A stretch of DNA of 64,000 nt from Cheilinus undulatus (lineage: Eukaryota; Chordata; Actinopteri; Labriformes; Labridae). Position 1 is the stretch's first letter. Each line of letters begins with the position of its first letter. The position numbers were made by a program, and so were the translations under genes. Positions 46,429 to 59,872 of this stretch are shown in pieces. Below the pieces are notes generated by a model, which worked only from the letters and a program-made list of their open reading frames with translations, was not told where the DNA came from and did no database searches. The stretch lies in contig NC_054867.1 in NCBI RefSeq assembly GCF_018320785.1, positions 55,894,776 through 55,958,775 on the forward strand, given 5' to 3'.

Positions 46429-47231
46429 CAGTGGTCCCTAATGACCGGGCCGGGGACCGGTACCGGTCTGTGGGTCATTTGGTACTGGGCCGCACAAAAG
46501 TAATGAATAACTTATTTAATTTCCAATTTATTGGCTAACAAAGTCTGAAAGACTTTTTTTTGAGAAACTGCCGGATTCTCTTCTGTTATGTGCTCGTGAC
46601 CTTTTGACCACTCTTGACACGCGACGCTTGCTTTGGTCACGTGACACCCAAAAATTAAACACACAAGCTGGCTAAAATGAGTAGGAGACAAACATCGCCA
46701 AAAAGCTTCTTTTCACAGGGGAAAAGGCCAAATGAGGAGACCGAAGAACTGCCAAGAAAAAGAAAGCTGCATTTAACAGACAGGAGTCCTACTTAAAGTA
46801 CGGGTTTATTCCAACAGATGGTTCTCAAGCACCCTCTGTGCAATATGTGGTGACAAACTATCAAACCAGGCAATGAAGCCCTTAAAACTCCTTTGGTACC
46901 TGGAGACCAAGCACTCTGCATTAGAAGACAAGCCTTGGAGTTTTCTGATGTGACTGCAACCAAGACAAAATAACGGAGCAGACTGGACATAAGGAACACA
47001 CTTCGGGTGTCATTATCTCCTGTTACCCCTAGATGGGGCCGTCTCATCGCACAGAAACAAGCTCAGTGCTCCCACTAATTCAGCATTATGGTGAGTTTTT
47101 GTGTTTTTCTGCACTTTGCTTTTATGCCATTCTTTAAACAATTTTAATTGGTGGAATTTATCCAGCACACAATGATGAAAATGTTTTCTTTCATGAAACC
47201 AGTCCATGGCACAAAAAAGGTTGGGGACTGC
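46429..47231 (+). pseudogene. hAT/Charlie-type element with BED-finger transposase relic
   Basis: Starts CAGTGGTCCCTAATGACCGG and ends GGTTGGGGACTGC, the ends of the ZBED-related hAT group. From 46678 the plus strand reads MSRRQTSPKSFFSQGKRPNE, then ELPRKRKLHLTD, then after a stop and frameshifts remains of the BED finger region (HPLCNMW, VPGDQALCIR). This matches the N-terminus of ZBED-type transposases. The catalytic part is gone and the interior is deleted. The target duplication is not clear. Confidence 0.7.
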
Positions 47232-47239
47232 CGCGTTAT

Positions 47240-47877
47240 GAGCCAGATCAGCCTCGGCTGCTGCAGACTCCTGAGGTCCGGCAGACCTGAAGCACAATCA
47301 GGGTGAGACAAAAACTCAAGAGTCACCCAAAAACATTCTCTGCCTCATCAGAAGCCGTAACTTTGGGTATCACAGCTTGATCTTGCTGACCTCCGTGGCC
47401 CCCAGGGTTGGCTGGGCCCCCTTTATCCCCCTTTATGTGTGTCCTTGATGGGGTCCCTCACATTTTAAAAGTGTTTCAGTGTGAATCAGGCTTTAGATAA
47501 CGGCTGAAACCTGCCTGGTTCTGTTGTTCTTATTATGAGTTTAATCTAAGCATCGTCCTCTGTCTCTGCTGTTTTCTCCACAAGTGTACGGTTCACACGA
47601 GACCTCCACCCACACTGACTCCTAACAGGTGGTCTTTAAACGCACCATTCAGAGAGCAGGCTGAATGAAAGGTTCAGTGTTCCCATCACAGAGCGTTCCT
47701 GCTGTCAGGGTCTGTTAACCTCACAAACATGCAGCGCTGCAGGCAGGAGAACTTCACAGATAAAAGCTCTGTTGTCAGGCCTGCTGCATGATAGATAACA
47801 GGGACAGATCCCCCTAATGCCTAAAAATGTCCTGCGTTTTGACAGAAGATAGAAATACTACTACAATAATATGTTAA
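47240..47877. other. Intergenic DNA, nothing recognised
   Basis: No exon, RNA gene or repeat boundary seen. Confidence 0.5.
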
Positions 47878-47984
47878 CCGGACCAAAATATTTATGTACT
47901 TTTTGTTTATTTGAAAGTCCGGCCCCCAGAGTCTCTGTGGAGACTAAATCTGGCCCTTGTGCAGAGGTACTTGATGAGCCCTGA
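47878..47984 (-). mobile_element. Left terminal scrap of the CAGGGGTCATCGA hAT family
   Basis: On the minus strand it begins cagggctcatcaagtacctc, followed by tgcacaagggccagatttag. It matches the first 100 bp of the element at 36337. Only this end remains. Confidence 0.75.
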
Positions 47985-49130
47985 AGTAAAGGCTGTCCAG
48001 TGGGTCAGTACCAAACCATTATGGCTGTCCTAATCTAGAACATGTGTTGGGAATTAAACACAGCTGCAGGCATGGAAAGCGTATGTGGAGACCAAGCAGG
48101 AAGTCTTCGCAGCATCTGGTCCCTCCCAGTTTCAGTGATGTCGACTGACAGACTTTCAGAACACCAGTAGTTTCAACTCGTCTTGTTGCAAATCTTCGTT
48201 CTGAGCTTGACCTGACTCAAACATTTAGGCAATTCTAGGCTAAAAAGGACACAAAAATAAAATCATGTGGATAAAAAATACTTTCCTCAGCATCATTCTG
48301 TGCCTGGGAGGAAACTGTACAGACTAAACGTGAAAAACTCACGAGTACAGCAGACATGGTCCCTACCCGCTGCTGTAAATCATCTCAACAACCCTTTAGA
48401 CTTTTCTTGCTGTGCCTGTGGGGAGAACCCGCGCTGTGATTGGCCGGAGCTGTCCCATCTACACATTCAGGCACCCAGCAGGACGGAGGAGCTGCTGTTG
48501 ATGTCGATAGTGATTACAGCAGTGGCTGAAACCTCCTGAGCTGCTGACAGACTGAACCTGGAGCTCCCTGCAGGCCGTCGTCACCTTTAACATGCTCCCA
48601 TAATGGGACCTGACAGGGACAAGCAGCCAAGGACAGGAGGACAAAAATTCACAATACGACCGCCATAGTTTAGTTCTTACCCCCTACTGGTCTCTTCTGA
48701 TGAGAGGGTGAGGCAGAATCTGTTTGGAGAGTCTCACCTGGTTTGGTTCTTTTGCACATCAGTTATTTAATACTGCATCAAAAATACGTGCATGGCATCA
48801 ATATGCATGTCAGCAAAAATTCTTATGAGCTTCTTTTTTGTCTGCTCAGCAGGAATTATCCAAATGAATAACCACATGAACATGAAAGGGCTCTCCTCTC
48901 AAAGATTACCAGGATGAGTCTTTTGTTTTCATGTTCACTCTCAGTGGAGCCTGCAGGAAGTCTAACTCTGCCAGAGTGTGCTACAAGAAGAGCATCTTTC
49001 CATGAGGAGCCCCCTGGTGGCCAAATTCACCCTCTGGGCTGTTACATCGGGTCTTGACAGTTCAGGTTTGTGTTTTTTCTGATGCTGGAGCCAAACCAAT
49101 ACTTTAAATGATGCCTAAACAGGGCCGGAA
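47985..49130. other. Intergenic DNA, nothing recognised
   Basis: Several short open frames on both strands overlap one another and show no domains. Confidence 0.5.
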
Positions 49131-49137
49131 CTGATAC

Positions 49138-49430
49138 TATGGCTGTATCTAGATGCTGCATGGCTGCACGGCTGCTTAGCTGCTTGGCTGCACAGCTGTA
49201 TGGCTGTATGGCTGTATGGCTGTATCTAGATGCTGCATGGCTGCACGGCTGCTTAGCTGCTTGGCTGCACAGCTGTATGGCTGTATCTAGATGCTGCATG
49301 GCTGCACAGCTGCTTAGCTGCTTGGCTGCATGGCTGTATGGCTGTATCTAGATGCTGCATGGCTGCACGGCTGCTTAGCTGCTTGGCTGCACAGCTGTGT
49401 GGCTGTATGGCTGTATCTAGATGCTGCATG
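49138..49430. repeat. CTG-rich minisatellite, 61-bp unit with 8-bp subrepeats, about 4.5 copies
   Basis: The motif tctagatgctgcatggctgc recurs with starts near 49148, 49225, 49286, 49347 and 49416. The spacings 77, 61, 61 and 69 equal 61 plus 0, 1 or 2 extra gtatggct octamers. Between lie gctgcttagctgcttggctg motifs. Open frames on both strands here are by-products. Confidence 0.93.
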
Positions 49431-49519
49431 GTGGTGCATCACTCACATGCTGCCAGGATGCAGCTGATGCTTGCTGCTGTTGTGTGTAGTTGGGTTATGG
49501 GGTTAAACTCTGAATAAGC

Positions 49520-49835
49520 TTTAGAGAAGCTGCAGCTACATGCCAGAGGAACAGGATCTACAAAGATGTCATGGCAACAGAACAGGAGAGATCCATCCCT
49601 GACTGTGGGGCCTCTTTCCCCCTGACTGAGACGGACAGATAGGCAGTGATCTTAAAATGAAAGTAGAAATATCAGGTGTCTTTAAACTCCTCCTAATCTG
49701 TTTTACTTTTGATTTCATTGTGAATGCTTTCTTTTCTTTAGTTTCTCTGAATGACACGTCTCAGTGAATCATAAACTGGTTTGTCTGCCTTTTTAAAGGG
49801 TTGAGCTCTGCTGTGAGCTCTGCTAGATGCAGAAA
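49520..49835 (-). pseudogene. Decayed 5' end of a TRIM gene (paralogue of the gene at 51888-53270)
   Basis: On the minus strand, 49610-49520 aligns with the first roughly 33 codons of the intact TRIM gene. The shared run gccatgacatctttgt is exact. The start ATGGCCTCACAG has become GAGGCCCCACAG, and a one-base loss shifts the frame before the second RING cysteine pair. Upstream, 49611-49835 aligns with the 5' flank of the intact gene (tctcagtgaatcataaac, ggtttgtctgc, gagctctgctgtg). Homology stops near 49519, so the B-box, coiled coil and SPRY are absent. It lies in the same orientation 3.7 kb downstream of the intact gene's 5' end. Confidence 0.8.
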
Positions 49836-49849
49836 TCCTTTCTCCGCTG

Positions 49850-50280
49850 TCTCTATTATTACTGTAAAGACTGTGAACCACACCAGAGCTTACTTCACAA
49901 AGACCAGCTTTAGATACAGTGATACAGAAATGCAATAATCTCAACAAACAGATCAGCACAAACCCCAGATGAATTTTTCACTCTGAAGTTTTATTCATAC
50001 TTCATAAATCAGTTCATGCCATCCTAATAAAGTTCACAGACTCATCAGATACACACCATCCTATAAACAGAGGTTTCCCTCGGCTCAGTGCTGCCCCGAC
50101 ACTCCCTGAAAACCACGGGACAAAAGCTGAATCACTAATTATTATTCAAGTCAAAGCAATAAAAACATCACATTATCACCAAAACCCTCAACAACCCATT
50201 TACACCATCATCACCAGCAGTATCAGCAAGATCATTACCAGTTAAAACACATAAATAAGAGAATCTCATGAAGTCAACCC
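49850..50280. other. Intergenic DNA, nothing recognised
   Basis: AT- and CA-rich DNA without recognisable exons or element ends. Confidence 0.45.
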
Positions 50281-50283
50281 TGA

Positions 50284-51320
50284 CTGAGCTGTGACCCTAA
50301 AACCAAGGTAAGAACCAAACCATGACCTCTGTGAACCAGTAAGCCCCTAAAAACCCTTAAATAATAGTAATACATTTTATTTGTATTGCACTTTACATTT
50401 CAGCAATCTCAAAGTGCTACAGAGTGGAAGAGTAATACCTTAAAGGTGCAGTGTGTAATATTTAGCCTAGTAGCATTTAGCTGAACAAACTTGGGAAAAT
50501 AAAGCAAAACATTTCTAAGATGGTCTATCTAAATAAGTGTTCAGTCATCTAAATCCAAAAAAAGCTATTTTGAAAAAAACAACTCAGAATAAACCTTTAA
50601 TTCATACATAGGGAGGGTCCCCTCCATGGATATGTTTCCATGGTAACATAGAGGAAAAAAGGAAAAAATGATAAATAAAGTTATTGTATTGTATTCACAT
50701 TACATATACACATTAAATTCAACTGGTTGCCACAGTTTCCAGCAGAGAAATGCGATCTAGAACCCACTCTAGATGTTGATATTCAATTTTACACACTGCA
50801 CCTTTAATACCCCTTAAAACCCAAAAACCTTAAAACCCTTAAAACCATTAATACTCTAAAAACCACAACACCCCTAAAAAAATATAAAACTCTAAAAACC
50901 CTAAAAGCTCTTAAAACCCTCAAACCATTAAAAACCCTTAAAAACCCCAAAACCCTTAAAAACCCTCAAACGTTTAAAACTCTAAAAACCCTAAAACCCC
51001 CCAAAAAACCCTTCAAACCATTAAAAACCTTAAAACCCCCAAAACCCTTAAAAACCCTCAAACGTTTAAAACTCTAAAAACCCTAACCTCCCCAAAAACC
51101 CTTCAAACCCTTAAAAACCCTTAAAAATGCTAAAAGCCCTTAAAACCCTCAAACCATTAAACTTTAAAAACCCTAAAACCCCCCAAAAAACCCTTAAAAA
51201 CCATAAAAACCATTAATACCCTTAAAACCCTTGAAACCCTAAAAACTCTTAAAAAAATCCTTAAAACCCCTAAAAACCCAGAAAACTCCTAAAACCCCTT
51301 AAAACCCTAAAAACAAGTCT
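50284..51320. repeat. Degenerate (AAAACCCTTA)n array, interrupted
   Basis: From 50284 and mainly 50808-51320 the sequence is built from cccttaaaa, ccctaaaaa and aaaccctcaaac variants of irregular length. A LINE-like tail (ttttatttgtattgcacttt at about 50376, then caatctcaaagtgctac) and the TTAA-flanked MITE interrupt its left part. It resembles telomere repeats but is not the vertebrate CCCTAA hexamer in register. Confidence 0.8.
50444..50803. mobile_element. 360-bp MITE with 15-bp inverted ends and TTAA target duplication
   Basis: Ends AGGTGCAGTGTGTAATATT and CAATTTTACACACTGCACCT are inverted and flanked by TTAA on both sides (50440-50443, 50804-50807). TTAA duplications are typical of piggyBac and Kolobok superfamilies; which one applies cannot be told here. 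No coding capacity. Confidence 0.8.
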
Positions 51321-51376
51321 ACATGATTTTTCTTCCCAAAGACACTCTCAGACCACCGGGCTGGGAATCAGTGATC

Positions 51377-51672
51377 TACAACCCCAGTTCCATAAAAGCT
51401 GGTACACTGTGTTGTCACTGGTTGTCAGATCTCATAAACTCATATTTGATTCCCAACAGAACGTTAACAATTACAGCTGAGACTTTTACCATTTAATGAA
51501 GAATATTAGCTCATTTCAAATTTGAAGGAGCATCACGTCTCATAAAAGTAGGGACAGAGCCATGTCTACCAGTGTGTAGCATCCCCTCTTCCTTTAACAC
51601 AACCTTAGATAATCACTCTGTTTTCATTTATATTTTACACATCGTCCCAGCTTTTTTGGAATTGGGGTTGTA
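51377..51672. mobile_element. Tc1/mariner-type MITE (TACAACCCCA...TGGGGTTGTA)
   Basis: About 296 bp with inverted ends TACAACCCCAGTTCCATAAA and TTTTTTGGAATTGGGGTTGTA-like sequence, including TA at each end. This family is abundant in fish genomes. No coding capacity. Confidence 0.8.
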
Positions 51673-51887
51673 TTTCATATGCAGTTATCTCAGTATCAAA
51701 GATGCATGCCAGTACATGTTTACATGAAACACTAGAACTCCTGAGCAGCATTTCTATCTAGCATCATAAACTCTGATCCAGGCGTAAACGTTTCCATGGG
51801 AACACAGACCAATGATTGAAAGATTAGATTTAGCATGGAAATATTCTGTGTGTGAGCTTCTGCACACTTTACATCCTGCAGAAACCT

Positions 51888-53270
51888 TTAGAACACCTGA
51901 AGTGGGAACGTGGTGTTGGTGTTGAAGTAGGGAAACATCGTCTCAGTGAAAGTGTGCCTGAAGGTGTAGATGCACGTGTTGGTATCAGAATCATAAAACC
52001 ACAACTTCCCTTTATCGTAGTCCAGTTTCACTTGGATCCTGCGGAGCTTCTTCACCGAGAGAGGAGTTTCTTTCTTGGTCTCTGGTCCTGTTGGTGACCA
52101 TGCTGAGTACTCGTCCCTGTATAACAGGATCCTCCAGAGTCCAGACTTTAAGGCCACGTCCCCCTTTCTTCTGACTGACTCTGCTGCTACACCCAGGATC
52201 CACGCCGGACTCTTTCCAACTTCAACCACCCAGCTGTGAGTCCCTGAGTTAAAGCCTTCAGAGCCCAGGACAGAGATGCAGGAATCAAACCGCTCCAGGT
52301 TGTTGGGACGCCTCTGGCTCTCTCCGCATCGGACGCTGGTCAGATCTTCAGACAGGACGAGTTCTGGATGAGCAGAGTTTGGGTCCAGAATCACAGAGGA
52401 GAAGGAGGTCACCTTGACCATCCTCACCCAAACGTTGCGGCTCAGGTTGCCCAGGTGTTCGGCCTCTTCTATCAGAGCTCCAGGGACCAGCTGTGGATCA
52501 ACCGACAGGGGGCGCTGCAGGACTCTCCTCACTGCAGCCTTGTAGTTCAGCATGAATGCGACGTCGTCAGCTCTCAGCTCTGCCTCTGTGGCTCTGACTG
52601 TGTCTGACAGAGCTGCTATCTCTCTGTTCAGAGCCTCCATCTTCTCCTTCATCCTCTGACTCTTTCTTTCCTCTTCCTCCTTCAGAGCAGAGATCCTGGC
52701 CCTCTCCTCCTCAATGAGAAACATCTGAAGCTTCAGGAACTGCTCCTGAATCCTCCTCTCTGTGATTGTAGCCTGTACTTTAATGTAATCTGCTGTTTCA
52801 TTGCAGTTTTCTTTAAAACGCTCGAAGGTCTTCAGCTTCTCTCTCACAGGCTTCAGGGTTTTCCGGAGCTCTGCCCTGTGCTCCTGTGCGACCTCTCTGA
52901 TAGTTCTGACTTTGTGTCCAGCATGAGAGTCTGAATGGAGACAGACGATGCACATGGGCTGCTGATGGTCCAGGCAGAAGAGTTTGAATTTCTCAGCGTG
53001 CAGACTGCAGAGATCCTCAGACTCTGCTGGAGCTCTCTGGTCCCTCTCAGACAAAAAGGCCTCAGACAGGTTCTTTAGAGCCCGGTTACCAGGTGGATCC
53101 CTGTGTGGAGATATTTCCTTACACAGTGGACACTCCTCTATCATCTTCTCTCTCCACCAGCTCCTCACACAGTCTCTACAGAAGCTGTGGCTGCAGGACA
53201 GAACCACAGGCTCCACAAAGATGTCATGGCAGACCGGACAGGTGAGCTCCTGCTCCATCTGTGAGGCCAT
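51888..53270 (-). CDS. TRIM family E3 ubiquitin ligase, RING/B-box/coiled-coil/PRY-SPRY (single exon, 460 aa)
   Basis: A complete intronless TRIM protein resembling the fish TRIM35-like/nuclear-factor-7-like group; the exact orthologue cannot be named. RING C3HC4 ligands are Cys11, Cys14, Cys26, His28, Cys31, Cys34, Cys47 and Cys50. B-box 2 spans about residues 88-119 (Cys88, His91, Cys99, His102, Cys107, Cys110, His116, His119). A charged coiled coil follows, about 120-250 (EEERARISALKEEEERKSQR). PRY-SPRY covers about 280-460, with LDPNSAHPELVLSEDLTSV, FDSCISVLGSEGF, THSWVVEVGKSPAWILGVA and LDYDKGKLWFYDSDTN. The start used is Met1 at 53270 (MASQMEQELTCPVC); Met5 is an alternative. RING TRIMs transfer ubiquitin, and this expanded fish class is often linked to innate immunity; that role is inference here. 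All zinc ligands are intact, so it is probably functional. A decayed paralogue lies at 49520-49835. Confidence 0.93.
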   Translation of the reverse strand: MASQMEQELTCPVCHDIFVEPVVLSCSHSFCRDCVRSWWREKMIEECPLCKEISPHRDPPGNRALKNLSEAFLSERDQRAPAESEDLCSLHAEKFKLFCLDHQQPMCIVCLHSDSHAGHKVRTIREVAQEHRAELRKTLKPVREKLKTFERFKENCNETADYIKVQATITERRIQEQFLKLQMFLIEEERARISALKEEEERKSQRMKEKMEALNREIAALSDTVRATEAELRADDVAFMLNYKAAVRRVLQRPLSVDPQLVPGALIEEAEHLGNLSRNVWVRMVKVTSFSSVILDPNSAHPELVLSEDLTSVRCGESQRRPNNLERFDSCISVLGSEGFNSGTHSWVVEVGKSPAWILGVAAESVRRKGDVALKSGLWRILLYRDEYSAWSPTGPETKKETPLSVKKLRRIQVKLDYDKGKLWFYDSDTNTCIYTFRHTFTETMFPYFNTNTTFPLQVF

Positions 53271-53520
53271 TTCCCTTAAATGAAGTTTGAAAGGCAGGCA
53301 CAGATCTTAAATTTAAAGCAGGTGCATCAGGTCAGTAAACTCCTCCCAGGAGATTGTTGTGATGGAGAATGCTTTCATTTCTCTGAATGTGTGGCACATC
53401 TCAGTGAATCATAAACGGGTTTGTCTGCATCTTTGGGGAGCTGAGCTCTGCTGTGGCCTGCCTCATTAGTGCCGATCTATTTAAAGGAAGACTGACCTTC
53501 CTACATATCACCTCATCATT
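53271..53520 (-). promoter_or_regulatory. TRIM gene 5' flank, conserved with the pseudogene copy
   Basis: About 200 bp upstream of the ATG (aaactcctcc, gaatgctttcatttctctga, tctcagtgaatcataaac, gagctctgctgtgg) are shared with 49611-49835. This shows that the duplication included the promoter region. A start site cannot be fixed. Confidence 0.45.
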
Positions 53521-53559
53521 CAGTGCATTTGATTTCAATTTGTGAAAAATGGCTTCACA

Positions 53560-53799
53560 AGTGGGATTGTTTAGGGGAGCTCTAAATTTTTTAGGTATTT
53601 TCGTGAAAATTCAGGAAAGTATTTTGATTTTTTTTGGTCATTTGACTGGCAGCTGTTGGACAGGGTGTTGTCATTTGGAATTTTCACAAATCTCCATATA
53701 AATTTGGGAAATTGTTTTAAATTTGAGGGAATCTGATTTGGCTTTTGGGGAAAATTTACAATGATTTATTTTTGTAATTTCATGTGAATTTGGGAAATT
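53560..53799 (+). repeat. Degenerate GGGAAATTTG-type array
   Basis: Variants of aatttgggaaattgtttt and ttttggggaaaatttac recur irregularly, like those at 13590-14190. No coding potential. Confidence 0.45.
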
Positions 53800-54955
53800 T
53801 ACAGTGGCAGGAAAAAGTATGTTAACCCTTTGACATTTCTGGCCATCAGATGTGATCTGATCTCAGTCCCAGGTATAGGACAAGAAACCATGAGAGTATT
53901 TCACATCTTTATTGAACTGTTAAACACTCACAGAGCTTTAAGGAAGTCAACCCTTAGAGTAATGACTCTAAAACAGGGGTGTCAAACTCAAGGCCCGGGG
54001 GGCCAAATCTGGCCAGTGGCACAGTTACACCCGGCCCACCAGATCCTATCATTTTTTTATTCTAACTGGCCCACTGGTTCGAGGTCTGCAGAATTCCTCC
54101 AGTTTAAAAATGTAAACTTAACCATGATGATCTAAAATATCCTTGTTAAGTCATTAAAAAAAGAACATCCAGAAGGGCAACCAGGAGAAAGTTTGTTGCT
54201 GTTTTCTGTGATCTTCTTCTCTCTTTTTGTACATTTCCTTGGCAGTGTTATAGCGCCACTTACAGGCTTGGCATTGATACTACAGCATTCTCAGTGGTTC
54301 TCAGTGGTTCTGTGCTTACGTTCACATTCCCTAAACGATCCCGTGTTTACAGAAAACTTTTTCAAAACAAAATGGAACTAGAATGGCCGTCTGAGGCGGC
54401 AGACCCACGCCTAAGCAGCGCCACTGAGGAACTCACGCTCCCATTGATCACTATGGTGTTCAAAATTTGAAGTCTGAGAAAAACTGAACAGGTCCGTGGA
54501 TCATCACCGAAATCTAATCGATTATTCCCTGTCACTATCCCAACATTCCCTGAAAGTTTGGTGAAGATCCAACTTTCCGTTCTCGAGTTATCTTGTACAC
54601 ATACAAACAAACAAAGATACGGAACCCTTTACATAACCCCCTGACGATTTCATCGGCGTGGGTAAATATATTGTTTTTGTCTCTGTGTGGACAAGGCCTA
54701 AATCTACAACAGCAGGGCTTCAAACAAAGAAAATCCACCTTCTGGACTGGCCCAATCAGAGTTCAGACCTGAATCCACTGGTGATGCTGTCACCAGTTGA
54801 CACCAGACATCCTAAGAATCTGGATGAAGCAGGTCTGTGAGGATGAATGGTCCTGAACTCCTCCTGAACGTTGAGCAGGTCTGATCAGAAACACTTGGTT
54901 GAGGTCAAAGAAGCTTCAACCTGTTCTTGAATTCAGGGTTTACTTACTTCTACAG
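53800..54955 (+). pseudogene. Tc1-like transposon relic (GTGGCAGGAAAAAGTATG ends), internally replaced
   Basis: Left end TACAGTGGCAGGAAAAAGTATG with the adjacent gatgtgatctgatct block is typical of a common fish Tc1 family. The right part (54720-54955) encodes a mutated C-terminal transposase: KIHLLDWPNQSSDLNPL (normally a WPAQSPDLNP-type block holding the last catalytic region), then NGPELLLNVEQV with stops. It ends gggtttacttacttctac, a decayed inverted end. The middle is missing and is occupied by a scrap of the CAGGGGTGTCAAACTC hAT family (53974-54160) and about 500 bp of unassigned repeat-like DNA. Confidence 0.75.
53974..54160 (+). mobile_element. Truncated hAT element (CAGGGGTGTCAAACTC family), copy 5
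   Basis: Begins CAGGGGTGTCAAACTCAAGG, continues with ggcccaccagatcctatcat and cgaggtctgcag, and breaks off after ccttgttaagtcatt. Only the left end is present. Confidence 0.8.
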
Positions 54956-56690
54956 GAGCGTGGTGAATGTCAATGCTGAGCTCTTAAAGTTCTCAGGTCC
55001 AAACGTGGGAGAAACTGAAAACAGATGCTCAGGTGTGTCTGACAGACCTCCAGGTAGATGGAGAGATGTCATTGGCTGAACCAGTAATGAGATGATCTCT
55101 GCAGGTCGGTGTCCTCGTACGTCACGTCGTCCCTCCTGTGACATTCTGCGCTAGTTTCTAGGAGTTCACTTTTGAAAAAGCCTCCAGTCTGCCGATCCAG
55201 GGTAACAACCAGGTGATGCATCGTTACCATCAGCACAACCTATCGATCGCTCTGAGTTATCATTTGTCAGAATGGCGGTGGCGCTGGTACGGCTCCAGGA
55301 TTGGCTGCAGTAGCTGCTGGTCATTGATCCGGCCTTCTCTCTAATTGAATACACACATTCCTGGGGACACACAGTCCTGGGCGTCAATAACAAAGAGCTC
55401 TAATTTGATTCAACAGTGGCGGATATCGATCAGTGGAGCTGATGATGTTATTAAGCAGCAAGGAATATTGATAAATGAGAAAGGAGGGAAGTATTGATAG
55501 ATAGTCTGCAGGCTCAACAAGGTGAGGTCATGCACACTTCAGTTATCGCTCAATAAAGCCGTTTAGTTGGACTACCGTCCTTGTAGGAGTCTACAAGCAC
55601 CAGGGGGTGGAGTCATTGATGCAAGTACGTCTGATTCCTTTGGGGATGTGCCCCCTTCAGCTGGACCGTCATCCGCAAATCAACTATCAAATGAGCAGTG
55701 GTTCACTGGTTGTAGATCTACAGTTCAATGTTTCAGACAGACTCTGTGATTCTCAGTGATGAGACCAACGAGAAGCATCAGCAGCAGTCTCCTCATCTGA
55801 GTTGGTGTCTTTGTCTTCATTTCTTCCACGCTTTCTCTTTTTACACATGTATGCTGTTTGACTTGAAGCCCAGCAAAGGAGCTGAGGAGCGTGCTCAGAA
55901 GGTCTCGGCCTGTGTGGGGTCTGCAGACGTCCGATCCTGCCTGGACGGTAACAGGGACATGCCAATAAAAACTCCTGTCCACTAATGCAGAGTGCAGGCT
56001 GCATGGCACATTTGGTTCACAGAAAGGGAAAGTTCATGCATTATTAAGTGAGGATTAAAAAGTTCATGTTGTGCAATATTACATTTGATTAAAGATAAAA
56101 ACAAAGCACAAGAAAAGTTCATTCAAAGTGGGTAAAATCATAAAAAAACATTTAAATACAGTTAAAACCAGTTCAATGTCAGGAGAAATAGCTAAAATAC
56201 CAAAAGAGTGTGTAACATATACCCAATTTACTTCATTCTTTATTGTTAGATTCAGATTTGGTAATGTTGGGGGTAATTTTCCTCAATGCTGCAGGAGAAC
56301 GAAGCTGCATAATGTGTTTGAAAGACGTTATTTTAAAAATATTCTTATTCATGCATTCAGCATTAGTTAGCAAGAATTTTAGGCTCTAAAGCATCTAAAG
56401 ATACGGTGTGTAGGACAGGTGTAAGTGTCACCCTGCTGTGTCTGTCTGCTGGACTGTGAAGGACCCGTCCCTGTTTTTCTGGTGTCTCTGATGCAGGACG
56501 GACACTTCGACCACACAGGAGCTGCTCTCACTCCTCTGTCTGTGATTCTGCAGCCTGTGCAAAAACAACATGACACAGTCATCAGGACTGCATGGGCTCA
56601 TCTATTCAGCATCACTGCAGCTTCCTTTATGAGTGTTTCTGTGTTACATCATGAAAACTATTTTAGTTCAGAGTTATCGTACATTTGAAA
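54956..56690. other. Intergenic DNA, no confirmed gene
   Basis: Two stretches look faintly exon-like: 55850-55950 on the plus strand (KPSKGAEERAQKVSACVGSA, then DVRSCLDG before GTAACA) and 56480-56560 around tgcag/ctgcag junctions. I recognise no family and cannot connect them. Confidence 0.35.
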
Positions 56691-56697
56691 ATACATC

Positions 56698-59690
<2,993 letters not shown>

Positions 59691-59872
59691 ATGTTAAGTC
59701 ATTCTCAAACTGTGGGATGGATTTAACATCTGCAGACATTTAAAGCCAAAGGATACTCTTAAAACCACAACATCTTCTTTTCCTCCTTTTCTGAATTTAA
59801 TGATCTTTCAGGGGCCGGACAGGAAGCTTTGGGGGGCCTGATATGGCCCCCGGGCCGCCAGTTGATGATCAC
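59691..59872 (+). mobile_element. Right terminal scrap of the CAGGGGTCATCGA hAT family
   Basis: Closely matches 37366-37551 (gggatggatttaaca, gcagacatttaaagccaaa, cctccttttctgaatttaat, gggccgccagttgatga). The left part of the element is absent. Confidence 0.8.

Noticed and set aside
49042..49351. Small Ala/Cys-rich proteins on both strands
   Set aside because: Translations of the CTG-rich minisatellite.
50808..51320. Interstitial telomere
   Set aside because: The CCCTAA hexamer is not repeated in register; units are CCCTTAAAA-like and irregular.
52368..53283. Plus-strand open frames opposite the TRIM gene
   Set aside because: Antisense shadows of the TRIM coding exon.
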